Source of the DNA: Anaerolineae bacterium
GTDB taxonomy: Bacteria > Chloroflexota > Anaerolineae > UBA1429
DNA: 10,160 bases
NCBI GenBank assembly: GCA_007118555.1
Contig: SKRJ01000199.1
Span: 1-10,160, forward strand
Direction: 5' to 3'
Shown here: positions 1 to 6,511 of the stretch, piece after piece
Layout: each line of letters opens with the position of its first letter
How positions within the stretch are numbered: the stretch's first letter is position 1
The notes under the pieces: model-generated
What the model was told of the DNA's origin: nothing
Databases searched by the model: none
The model's input: only the letters and a program-made list of their open reading frames with translations
Translations under genes and position numbers: made by a program

Positions 1-1367
1 ACGAGGATCGTTACGGCAAGTATGATGTGGTAGTGGCGGGCGGCGGTCTGGCCGGAGTGACGGCCGCCGTGGCGGCGGCGCGGGGCGGCGCGAGTACGCT
101 GCTGGTGGAAAAGGGCGGCTTTCTGGGCGGCCTGGGTGTGGTGGGCGCCACGGGATGGCACAGCTTTTTCAACATCTTTGATGTGCCCCCCGGCTACGAG
201 CGCCAACGGGTCGTGGCGGGCATCGCCCAGGAGCTGGTGGACCGCATCGAGGCGGCGGGCGGCGGGCTGGGGCACATTCACATGGAGCGCGGTGGCGATT
301 TCGTCAGTATGCTGACGCCCGTCGAGCCCGAGGTGGCCAAATCCGAGCTGTTCAACCTCTGCCGCGAGGCGGGGGTCGAGCTCCTGCTGCACACCGGCAT
401 CGACGAGGTGCGCACCGATGGCGCCGGCAGGATCACGGGGCTCGTACTGTGGAACAAGACAGAACGCTCCCTCGTGCGCGCCACCCAGGTGGTGGACTGC
501 ACCGGCGATGGCGATGTGGCCGCGGGCGCGGGCGCCCCCTACGAGACGTTCGGCCCCGACGACCATGGGGCCTATGCCGCCGGCTTTACCTTTCGGCTAT
601 GCAATGTGGACCTGCAGGCCCTCGAGGCCGACCTGGAGGCCAAAGGGCTGATCACCCAGGTAGCCCACGCCGTCAAGCCGGGCACCTACGAGCCCGATCT
701 GGTGCGGCTGGGGATCGACATGCGCAAGCTGCAGGCCCAGGGCGCCAGGGACATTCCCGGCTACTTTTTGTCGTCGTCACTGCGCCCGCGCGAGATCACC
801 TACATGAACTGTATCAACCACGGCCCCAACGACGGCATGAGCGCCGAGATGCTCACCGAGGCCGAGATTGCGCTGCGGGCGCGTATGTTCGAGGTCGCCG
901 ACTTTTTCCGGGAGAGCTTTGCCGGATGCGAGCAGTGCTATGTGGCGGGGCCCGCCCCCTATGCCGGGCAGCGTCGTGGCCTGGCCATCCACTGCGACTA
1001 TGAGCTGACCGAGGAGGACTGCACCGAGGGCCGCCAGTTCGACGACCAGATCGGTTGCTTTTCCTTTATCGACAACAATCGATACTTTGTCCGCGATGGC
1101 GGCGCCTACGGGATCCCTTATCGGGCGCTGCTCCCCCAGGGCGTCGACGACCTGCTCATCGCCGGGCGCATGATGACCGTGGACCTGGTGGCCCACAACA
1201 GCACCCGCAACACCGTGTGCTGCATGGTGGCGGGCCAGGCGGCGGGCACGGCCGCGGCCATGGCCGTAAAAGAAGGCCTGACGCCGCGCGCCGTGGACGT
1301 GCCCACGCTGCAGGCCCGATTGCGTGAGGCGGGGGCCCTGCTGGAGCCTGTGCCCGATCCGCTGTAG
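1..1367 (+). CDS. FAD-dependent oxidoreductase (FAD_oxidored family), 5' end outside window
   Basis: Flavoprotein that binds FAD through an N-terminal Rossmann fold; the substrate cannot be told from the sequence. The reading frame is already open at base 3 and reads EDRYGKYDVVVAGGGLAG, so the beta strand leading into the dinucleotide-binding GGGLAG (about 39-56) needs codons upstream of the GTG at 27. I therefore treat the gene as truncated by the window edge and not as starting at that GTG. Further flavoprotein signs are VEK at the end of the second beta strand, DCTGDGDVAAGAG (about 498-534), and a C-terminal IPYRALLPQG...LLIAGRMM...GQAAGTAAAMA block (about 1110-1263) that closes the FAD site. 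This pattern is typical of the FAD_oxidored family (PF12831), whose members are about 430-600 residues and often sit in sugar or aromatic catabolic clusters. About 454 residues are visible. The stop is TAG at 1365-1367. Family call firm, function open. Confidence 0.9.
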   Translation, partial: EDRYGKYDVVVAGGGLAGVTAAVAAARGGASTLLVEKGGFLGGLGVVGATGWHSFFNIFDVPPGYERQRVVAGIAQELVDRIEAAGGGLGHIHMERGGDFVSMLTPVEPEVAKSELFNLCREAGVELLLHTGIDEVRTDGAGRITGLVLWNKTERSLVRATQVVDCTGDGDVAAGAGAPYETFGPDDHGAYAAGFTFRLCNVDLQALEADLEAKGLITQVAHAVKPGTYEPDLVRLGIDMRKLQAQGARDIPGYFLSSSLRPREITYMNCINHGPNDGMSAEMLTEAEIALRARMFEVADFFRESFAGCEQCYVAGPAPYAGQRRGLAIHCDYELTEEDCTEGRQFDDQIGCFSFIDNNRYFVRDGGAYGIPYRALLPQGVDDLLIAGRMMTVDLVAHNSTRNTVCCMVAGQAAGTAAAMAVKEGLTPRAVDVPTLQARLREAGALLEPVPDPL

Positions 1368-1410
1368 GCATCGCGGTCCGGGTTCGTTATCCATCTTGGT
1401 GCATTAGCGT

Positions 1411-1426
1411 CGGGGCCACGTCCCCG
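1411..1426 (+). other. GC hairpin between oxidoreductase and permease
   Basis: CGGGG (1411-1415), 6-nt loop, CCCCG (1422-1426). It lies 18 nt before the permease start, in the 76-nt gap after the oxidoreductase stop. No T run follows, so it is not a textbook intrinsic terminator. It could slow transcription or sit in the permease leader. I found no convincing promoter in this gap, so read-through from the upstream gene remains possible. Confidence 0.35.
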
Positions 1427-1443
1427 GAATCGTCAGGCAACTC

Positions 1444-3729
1444 GTGACGCGACGAAAACTGAAACGCCAGTTGGGACTGCTACAGGTGGTGATGCTGGGC
1501 ACGGCGGGCACTCTGGCCGCCGAAATCTTTGTGCTGACGGGGCACGCCGCCGCGCGCTCTGGCAGCGACACGATCCTGGCTCTGCTGCTGGGCGGCCTGT
1601 TGAGCTATACCATCGCCCTCAACTACTGCGAGCTCGCCACGACCTATCCCGTGGCCGGCGGCGCCATGAGCTATGTGCGCGAGAGCTTTGGCAGCGGCAC
1701 CCTATCGTTCCTCGTCGGGTCCATGGACTGTGTGTCCAGCACCTTTTACGCGGCCCTGTCGGCCGTGGGCTTTGCCTACTCATTGCGCGTATTCGTCCCG
1801 GGTCTGCCCACCCTGCCGGTGGCCGCGCTGGTCATTCTGGTGTTTGTGGTACTCAACGTCTTGGGCGTGAGCCGTGTGGGCAATCTGCAGATCGTGCTGG
1901 GGGGCGCGCTCCTGGCCGTGTTTGCGGCCTATATCATCGTGGGCCTGATTCAACCCCAGGGCTTTAGCTGGAGCACCTATGCCGCCGCTAACGCGCACTT
2001 TGCCGACCAGCGCATGATTCCGCGCATGGGGCGCCTGTTCGTCACCATCGCGCTGGTATACAACGCCTATGTGGGGTTCGAGGTGATCGCCGACGATGCC
2101 GAAGAGATCCGCGACCCGGACCGCAATATCCCCGCCGGCATCCTGATCAGCCTCACGGTTTGCACCATCGTATATGTGCTCACCTCGTTCGTCACCCTGG
2201 GTACGCTGCCCATGAGCGAGCTGGCAGGCTCAGAGACCGCCCTGACCGATGCGGCGCGGCGGTTCATGCCGGGCTTTGGGGCGCCACTGATGGCTGTGGC
2301 GGGGATGGTAGCGACGCTCACCTCGGTCAACAGCGCCATGCTCAGCGCCAGCCGCGAGGCCTTTACCCTGAGCCGGGATGGTGTGTGGCCGCGGGCCTTT
2401 TCGCGCCTGAGTCGCGTTCGGACGCCCCACTTGGCCATCATGACCATCGGCGCTCTGACGGTCATGATAACGTTCAGCCAGCAGGTGGACTTTTTGAGCT
2501 ATATCTCGGCCGCCGGGTACCTGTTCGTCCTGTTCTGGGGCAACCTCTCCCTCATCCGGCTGCGACGCCAGTTTCCAGACCTGCGGCGCCCCTTTCGGGT
2601 GCCCGCCTTTCCCGCCACTGTATATGCGGCGGGTATCGTGTGCATCATCCTCATCGCCTTTGCGGCGCCACTGGCCCTGGCCTTTGGTGCAGGCGTACTG
2701 GGCCTCTTTGCGGCGGCCTATGCCCTGCGCCACCCCATCGGGAGGGCAGTGGCCGCATACCGCCAGGACACTGTGACGCATGACGATTGCATCGTGGTAG
2801 CCGCCGACAATCCGGACACGGCGCAGAGTCTGGTGCATATCGCCTCGATCCTCGCCCAAGGTGACTCGGACAGCTATGTGTGCGCCCTTGCGGTGCACGA
2901 GGTGGCAGCTCCCGCACCGACGCGGGCTCATACGAGGCGCGCGCGCGGACCCGCGGATGTATTCGGCCCGGTGTATCGAGAAGCGCAGGCCCGCAACGTC
3001 GCCTTTTACATCAAAGCGCGCGAGGCGCCCAGCGTTCACGAGGGCATCCTGGCTGAGCTCGCCCAGCGCCAGAATGTGCGCCTCCTGCTGGCGGGCTGGC
3101 CCACCCCGCTGGACCCATTGCGCCTGGGCGCCAATCCGGTCAAGCGCGTGCTCCAGCATGCCCCCACCCACGTGGCCGTGCTGCTGGATCGCGGGCTGGG
3201 CCCAATCCAGCGCATCCTGGTGCCCGTGGGCGGCGCGCCCCACTCGCGCCTCGCCATTCACCTGGCCCAGGAGATCGCCCTCTCCACCCGCGCCCAGATC
3301 ACGGCCCTGCGGGTAATCAGCCCCAGCGTCGAGAGCGATGACGAGGAGGACAATCTGGCCATCCTGCAGGACATACTGGAGGACGAACTGGGCCAGCCGC
3401 CGCCCGTCTGGAAGCCTCAGCTCGTGCGGGCAGCCACGGTGGCCGATGGCATCTTGGAGGAGAGCACCCACACTGCCTATGACCTGGTGGTGATCGGCGC
3501 GTCGGAGGAGTGGCCCCTGAGCACCCGGTTCTTTGGCGCCGTCGATGACTGGATCGCCGACAAGGTGCCTTGCTCGGTGCTGCTCTGTCGCCGTCACGAG
3601 TCGCTGGCGCTCTCCTGGGTGCGCCGTCACTTCCGGTTGCTCTATGGCGAGCACCAAACTGTGCCAGACGCTGCATCCCAGGGTAACATGCATCGAGCCC
3701 GCCGGAGAGACAAGTCGCAATCAGAATAA
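1444..3729 (+). CDS. APC-family amino-acid permease with two C-terminal USP-like domains
   Basis: Secondary transporter of the amino acid-polyamine-organocation superfamily, in the inner membrane. The 761 residues open with KRQLGLLQVVMLGTAGT (about 7-23), the usual APC start of helix 1, followed by about 12 hydrophobic segments to residue 428. Also visible are the helix 6 region YNAYVGFEVIADDAEEIRDP (206-225), with the APC hallmark of acidic residues after a GFE/GFD motif, and SREAFTLSRDGVWP (303-316). After residue 440 the chain is cytosolic. A first, poorly conserved USP-like domain spans about 446-582. A clearer one spans about 586-717, opening with IQRILVPVGG and ending with YDLVVIGASEE...VPCSVLLCRR. 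The ATP-binding signature of classical USP proteins (G-2x-G-9x-G-S/T) is not intact in either, so the domains may sense something else or act as scaffolds. The GTG start has only a weak AGG six bases upstream but includes the complete helix 1. An ATC hydrolase-like gene follows 16 nt downstream, which suggests one operon. The substrate is unknown. Confidence 0.92.
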   Translation: MTRRKLKRQLGLLQVVMLGTAGTLAAEIFVLTGHAAARSGSDTILALLLGGLLSYTIALNYCELATTYPVAGGAMSYVRESFGSGTLSFLVGSMDCVSSTFYAALSAVGFAYSLRVFVPGLPTLPVAALVILVFVVLNVLGVSRVGNLQIVLGGALLAVFAAYIIVGLIQPQGFSWSTYAAANAHFADQRMIPRMGRLFVTIALVYNAYVGFEVIADDAEEIRDPDRNIPAGILISLTVCTIVYVLTSFVTLGTLPMSELAGSETALTDAARRFMPGFGAPLMAVAGMVATLTSVNSAMLSASREAFTLSRDGVWPRAFSRLSRVRTPHLAIMTIGALTVMITFSQQVDFLSYISAAGYLFVLFWGNLSLIRLRRQFPDLRRPFRVPAFPATVYAAGIVCIILIAFAAPLALAFGAGVLGLFAAAYALRHPIGRAVAAYRQDTVTHDDCIVVAADNPDTAQSLVHIASILAQGDSDSYVCALAVHEVAAPAPTRAHTRRARGPADVFGPVYREAQARNVAFYIKAREAPSVHEGILAELAQRQNVRLLLAGWPTPLDPLRLGANPVKRVLQHAPTHVAVLLDRGLGPIQRILVPVGGAPHSRLAIHLAQEIALSTRAQITALRVISPSVESDDEEDNLAILQDILEDELGQPPPVWKPQLVRAATVADGILEESTHTAYDLVVIGASEEWPLSTRFFGAVDDWIADKVPCSVLLCRRHESLALSWVRRHFRLLYGEHQTVPDAASQGNMHRARRRDKSQSE

Positions 3730-3732
3730 CCT

Positions 3733-3738
3733 CGGAGG
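3733..3738 (+). promoter_or_regulatory. Ribosome binding site fixing the ATC hydrolase-like start
   Basis: CGGAGG, seven bases before the ATG at 3746. It is four bases past the permease stop. It rejects the longer frame open from 3533, which would overlap the permease by about 200 bases and lacks such a site. Confidence 0.75.
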
Positions 3739-3745
3739 TACACCC

Positions 3746-4486
3746 ATGACCCTCAACCTCGGCCCTGCACACCATGCCCTCCTGATGGGCTGGCTGGCCC
3801 AAGAGGCTGTACGCGTTCTCGGCCCCATCCCATCGGACGACCTGCTGCGCGATGCCGTGCGTCGCTATGGCCAGGAGCGAGGCAGCCGCATGGCGCAACG
3901 CGCTCTGGCGCGAGGCCACACGCTGAGCTGGACAAGCTTTATGGCCTACAAGGAATGGTCGGCTCCTGATCACCCCCACAGCAGCGAGACGCTGGCCACG
4001 ACGCCACACTGGCGGATGCGCGTGACACGGTGCCCCTGGAACGACGCCTGGCAAGCAGAGGGCCTTGGCGCCTATGGCCGCTACTATTGCCGCGACATCG
4101 ATCTGGCCGTTGTGCAGGGCTTTAACCCTGCTCTTGGGCTCTCGGTGGGGCATACTCTGCCAGAAGGGAGCGAGGGCTGCGAGTTTGCCTATACCGAGTA
4201 TACTCTGGACTCGGAAGAGGAAGTGCGTCTGGATGCGCTACGGGGCCAACTGGGCGACAAGGTGGTCATGCCGTGGAGCTACCACCTGGGACATCTCTAC
4301 TGGACTGTGCGTCGCGTCTTTGAGGAGCACACGGGCGCTGCCGGTCAGGCCATCGCAGAGAGGGCCCTCAGGAGATGGGAGGAGCGTTTCGGGACCGAGG
4401 CAGCCGACACGATCCGAGGCCATGAGAAGACCGATTGGAGGACGCCCCCGGATCGCGAGTCGAAAAGTTCCTCTTGTGAGGAGTGA
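3746..4486 (+). CDS. L-2-amino-thiazoline-4-carboxylic acid hydrolase-like protein
   Basis: Soluble 246-residue protein with no signal peptide. It resembles the ATC_hydrolase family (PF14196), whose namesake opens the thiazoline ring of L-2-amino-thiazoline-4-carboxylate on the way to cysteine. Most family members have no proven substrate. Supporting pattern: an N-terminal helical part (LRDAVRRYGQERG, 34-46), then RCPWNDAW (95-102), YGRYYCRDID (110-119, Cys115), GFNP (125-128) and a late GCEF (144-147, Cys145). The conserved Cys residues and the RCPW/GFNP blocks are what I recognise. The C-terminal tail after residue 225 is charged, Ser-rich and probably disordered. The gene starts 16 nt after an amino-acid permease, so import of a cyclic or sulfur-containing amino acid followed by hydrolysis is a natural reading, but it is inference. 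The stop TGA lies 12 nt from the stop of the convergent kinase gene. Confidence 0.75.
   Translation: MTLNLGPAHHALLMGWLAQEAVRVLGPIPSDDLLRDAVRRYGQERGSRMAQRALARGHTLSWTSFMAYKEWSAPDHPHSSETLATTPHWRMRVTRCPWNDAWQAEGLGAYGRYYCRDIDLAVVQGFNPALGLSVGHTLPEGSEGCEFAYTEYTLDSEEEVRLDALRGQLGDKVVMPWSYHLGHLYWTVRRVFEEHTGAAGQAIAERALRRWEERFGTEAADTIRGHEKTDWRTPPDRESKSSSCEE
4463..4482 (-). terminator. Possible small intrinsic terminator for the kinase gene
   Basis: Read on the - strand: TCCTC, ACAA loop, GAGGA (bases 4482-4469), then AC and TTTT (4466-4463). It begins 17 nt beyond the kinase stop. It lies inside the last codons of the convergent ATC hydrolase-like gene, so it must serve two reading duties. The stem is only five pairs and the T run short, so this is tentative. 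Confidence 0.3.
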
Positions 4487-4498
4487 TTCCGATGGGAG

Positions 4499-6217
4499 CT
4501 AATGGGCTGTCTTCTTGCGCTTGAACCACCCTAGCAGTGCGCTCCGAGTGTCGGCAGGTTGCTCCTCGCCACTCTTCTCAGATCCATGACCGGCGTCATC
4601 TATGGATCCCTGACCGTTACCATCACTCTGATCGTCCCTATAGCGATAGTGATAGTAGCCATAGCCGTAGCCATAGCCGCTGTCCCGAACACTCGCCCGG
4701 TTGAGTACGGCGCCGAGCAGATTGGCCTGGGCGCGCCGCAGTTGCTCGGCGGAACGCTCCACCGCCCGCCGATGGGTCTGCCCCGAGTCGGTGACCAATA
4801 GCACGCCATCTACACGCGATCCCAGAATGGCTCCATCGGTGACCACCAGTGTTGGGGGGCTGTCAAAGACGATCATGTGAAAACGCTTCTTGAGCTCCTC
4901 GATCATCTGGATCATGCGATCGGAACCAAGCAACTCGGAGGGGTTCGGCGGGATGTCGCCCGAGGTCAGCACCCACAGGTTCTCCACCTCAGTCTGCTGC
5001 ACATGCTCCATAATGCTGGCACTGTCTCCCATGATTGCGTCGGTCAACCCGTGGAGGTTGGAAAGCCGAAAGACGCGGTGCTGCACCGGGCGCCGGAGGT
5101 CCGAGTCGATCAGCAGCACACGCTGCCCAGCCTCGGCGAACACCACCGCCAGATTCGCAGCCGTAACGCTCTTGCCTTCGGAGGGGCCGCCGCTGGCCAC
5201 CATCAGACTCCGTAGCGGCCTATCGACAGAGGCAAAGCGGACACCGGTTCGCAATCCTCGAAACGCCTCGGACGCGGGAGAGAGGGGATCGATGATGGTG
5301 ATCAACTGCTCTGGATATCGTTGGCCCGGCAGGCGCGCAATGGAGGCCATGACGGGGACCTGGGCCAGGCGGCTGACCTCTTCGGCGGAGCGCACGCTGT
5401 GGTCGAGGTACTCGATGAAAAAGATGCCGGACAGGGCCAAGAGCAAGCCGATGGCGCCAGAACCGGCTACCGTTGCCAACACCCGCGGGCTAATGGGAGC
5501 CATGGGCAGCGTAGCCACTTCGAACATCTCGATCCGGTTGGCGCCGCCCTGGATGCTGGGCAGGAGCTGCGCATAGGTATTCTGATAGCCGGCGCGCTTG
5601 GCTTCCAACGCCTGAATATTGGCCTGGTGCTGTTGTATGGCGCGGGCGCTGTTGGATTGCTCCAGCCGCGCCTGTTCGAGCCGGATCTCCTCGCCAGCCT
5701 GCTCGATTTTGGCCTCGAGGTCGGTTATCTGAGCGCGAATGAACTGGCGCCTTTCATCCTGGCCAGGGTCCGCAGCGGGGCTCTGCAGAATCAACTGCCA
5801 CGCGATCTCGTCCGCCAACAGGCGGGCGCGCTCCGGTTCGGTGTCTCGTACACTGATCTCGAGCAGTTGCGTTGCGGGCACGGTGCGGGCTGTCACATTC
5901 GCTGGCGAGGGCACATAGCTCAGGCCCAGACTCTCCGCCGCCGCCGAAAGAATAGGCCGACGCCTGACCATCTCACGATAGGTCTCGGCCAGTTGTTGGC
6001 TGATGAAAAAATCCTGCCCAGTGGGATTGACCTGCTCGAGCGCCTGCCCAACAATCACCGTCGAGGTCGCCTGATAGATGCGCGGCATGCGCATGGTGCC
6101 GAGGTAGGCCGAGACCATGGCGACGACGGCACAAGCCGCGACCAGCCACCACCAACGACGGATTATCACCGCATATTGGGACAGATCAATCTGCTGCTTG
6201 TCGATATCGCTATTCAT
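4499..6217 (-). CDS. Wzz-type co-polymerase fused to BY-kinase (polysaccharide tyrosine autokinase)
   Basis: Inner-membrane protein controlling chain length and export of capsule or exopolysaccharide by cycles of tyrosine autophosphorylation. Domains over 572 residues: Wzz N-terminus (DLSQYAVIIRRWWW, 11-24) with membrane helix 1 at about 22-39; extracytoplasmic part with a coiled coil at about 160-215; PMAPISPR (239-245), the proline-rich Wzz motif, before helix 2 (about 247-268); EAFRGLRTGVRF (317-328), the RxLRT element; Walker A GGPSEGKS (343-350); Walker A' VLLIDSDLRRP (367-377); Walker B IVFDSPP (449-455); and a C-terminal tyrosine cluster at 515-526 with seven Tyr. All kinase elements are intact, in one chain as in Wzc-type enzymes, unlike the split CapA/CapB form of many Firmicutes. 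The ATG at 6215-6217 has GAGGT a few bases upstream. No glycosyltransferase, flippase or phosphatase lies nearby in the window, so it may act in trans or mark the end of a locus. Ends 12 nt from a convergent gene. Confidence 0.95.
   Translation of the reverse strand: MNSDIDKQQIDLSQYAVIIRRWWWLVAACAVVAMVSAYLGTMRMPRIYQATSTVIVGQALEQVNPTGQDFFISQQLAETYREMVRRRPILSAAAESLGLSYVPSPANVTARTVPATQLLEISVRDTEPERARLLADEIAWQLILQSPAADPGQDERRQFIRAQITDLEAKIEQAGEEIRLEQARLEQSNSARAIQQHQANIQALEAKRAGYQNTYAQLLPSIQGGANRIEMFEVATLPMAPISPRVLATVAGSGAIGLLLALSGIFFIEYLDHSVRSAEEVSRLAQVPVMASIARLPGQRYPEQLITIIDPLSPASEAFRGLRTGVRFASVDRPLRSLMVASGGPSEGKSVTAANLAVVFAEAGQRVLLIDSDLRRPVQHRVFRLSNLHGLTDAIMGDSASIMEHVQQTEVENLWVLTSGDIPPNPSELLGSDRMIQMIEELKKRFHMIVFDSPPTLVVTDGAILGSRVDGVLLVTDSGQTHRRAVERSAEQLRRAQANLLGAVLNRASVRDSGYGYGYGYYHYRYRDDQSDGNGQGSIDDAGHGSEKSGEEQPADTRSALLGWFKRKKTAH
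4640..4675 (-). repeat. Tyrosine-cluster coding repeat (Gly-Tyr tail of the BY-kinase)
   Basis: Twelve codons that encode YGYGYGYYHYRY. At DNA level they are built from alternating GGC and TAT/TAC, which gives a short quasi-tandem hexamer repeat. The tyrosines are the expected autophosphorylation sites. Such repeats can gain or lose units by slippage, which would change the number of phosphorylatable residues. Confidence 0.8.
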
Positions 6218-6265
6218 CTTTACCTCTATGGGTTGCTGTAGAGCTACCCACGCCTAGCCGCGGAT

Positions 6266-6275
6266 CGTGGCCACG
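6266..6275. promoter_or_regulatory. Perfect 10-bp palindrome in the kinase leader
   Basis: CGTGGCCACG, between the predicted transcription start (near 6298) and the kinase ATG. Its position just downstream of a promoter would suit an operator or a leader hairpin. A 10-bp palindrome can arise by chance in GC-rich DNA. Confidence 0.3.
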
Positions 6276-6304
6276 GTCGATGAGCGTCCGGAAGCTACAG
6301 ACGT

Positions 6305-6333
6305 ACAATAGCATGACAACCTACAAGGGTCAA
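6305..6333 (-). promoter_or_regulatory. Predicted sigma-70 promoter of the BY-kinase gene
   Basis: On the - strand TTGACC (6333-6328, five of six consensus), 17-nt spacer, TATTGT (6310-6305, four of six). The predicted start is near 6298, giving a leader of about 80 nt. The boxes stand out in a GC-rich background and have ideal spacing. They imply that the kinase is transcribed apart from the isomerase gene upstream on the same strand. Confidence 0.5.
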
Positions 6334-6334
6334 C

Positions 6335-6366
6335 CGTACGCCAGCCAGGGCATTCTGGAGCGTACG
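6335..6366. repeat. CGTACGC/GCGTACG inverted repeat upstream of the kinase promoter
   Basis: CGTACGC at 6335-6341 and its exact reverse complement GCGTACG at 6360-6366, with 18 nt between. Each arm contains the self-complementary hexamer CGTACG. A further CGTAC lies at 6302-6306, overlapping the predicted -10 box. The first arm abuts the -35 box. The arrangement looks like a multi-site operator. No regulator is known. Confidence 0.45.
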
Positions 6367-6374
6367 AGCACACT

Positions 6375-6395
6375 GTGTCCGACAGAGATGGACAC
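6375..6395. other. Hairpin in the isomerase-kinase gap
   Basis: GTGTCC (6375-6380), nine-base loop, GGACAC (6390-6395). It lies 117 nt past the isomerase stop and before the kinase promoter. It lacks a T run in either direction, so a Rho-independent terminator is not supported. The rest of 6396-6511 shows nothing I can name. Confidence 0.25.
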
Positions 6396-6511
6396 GACAT
6401 GGTCCGCATCGGGCCAACAGTGCGTCCTTGGGCGTCCTCCCGCGGCCGGCCCGACATGGCCTCGGGGCATGGCGGCGAGATCATTCATGCTCAACACACT
6501 ACGATGACGGT

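Noticed and set aside
2230..3720. 496-codon open frame antisense to the permease
   Set aside because: It mirrors a well-supported gene. The translation is rich in His, Arg, Gly and Gln with no recognisable motif, as expected from the opposite strand of GC-rich coding DNA.
3533..3745. N-terminal extension of the ATC hydrolase-like gene
   Set aside because: It would overlap the permease by about 200 bases. The ATG at 3746 has a strong SD site, and the residues before it have no family resemblance.
3317..4153. 278-codon - strand frame across the permease/hydrolase junction
   Set aside because: It spans two genes supported on the other strand and has shadow-like composition.
5321..6241. 306-codon open frame opposite the BY-kinase
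   Set aside because: The kinase frame has every family motif. The opposite frame has none and no SD site.
6254..6507. Two overlapping 75-76 codon frames on opposite strands in the isomerase-kinase gap
   Set aside because: Neither has an SD site or protein-like character, and the kinase promoter lies in the same stretch.
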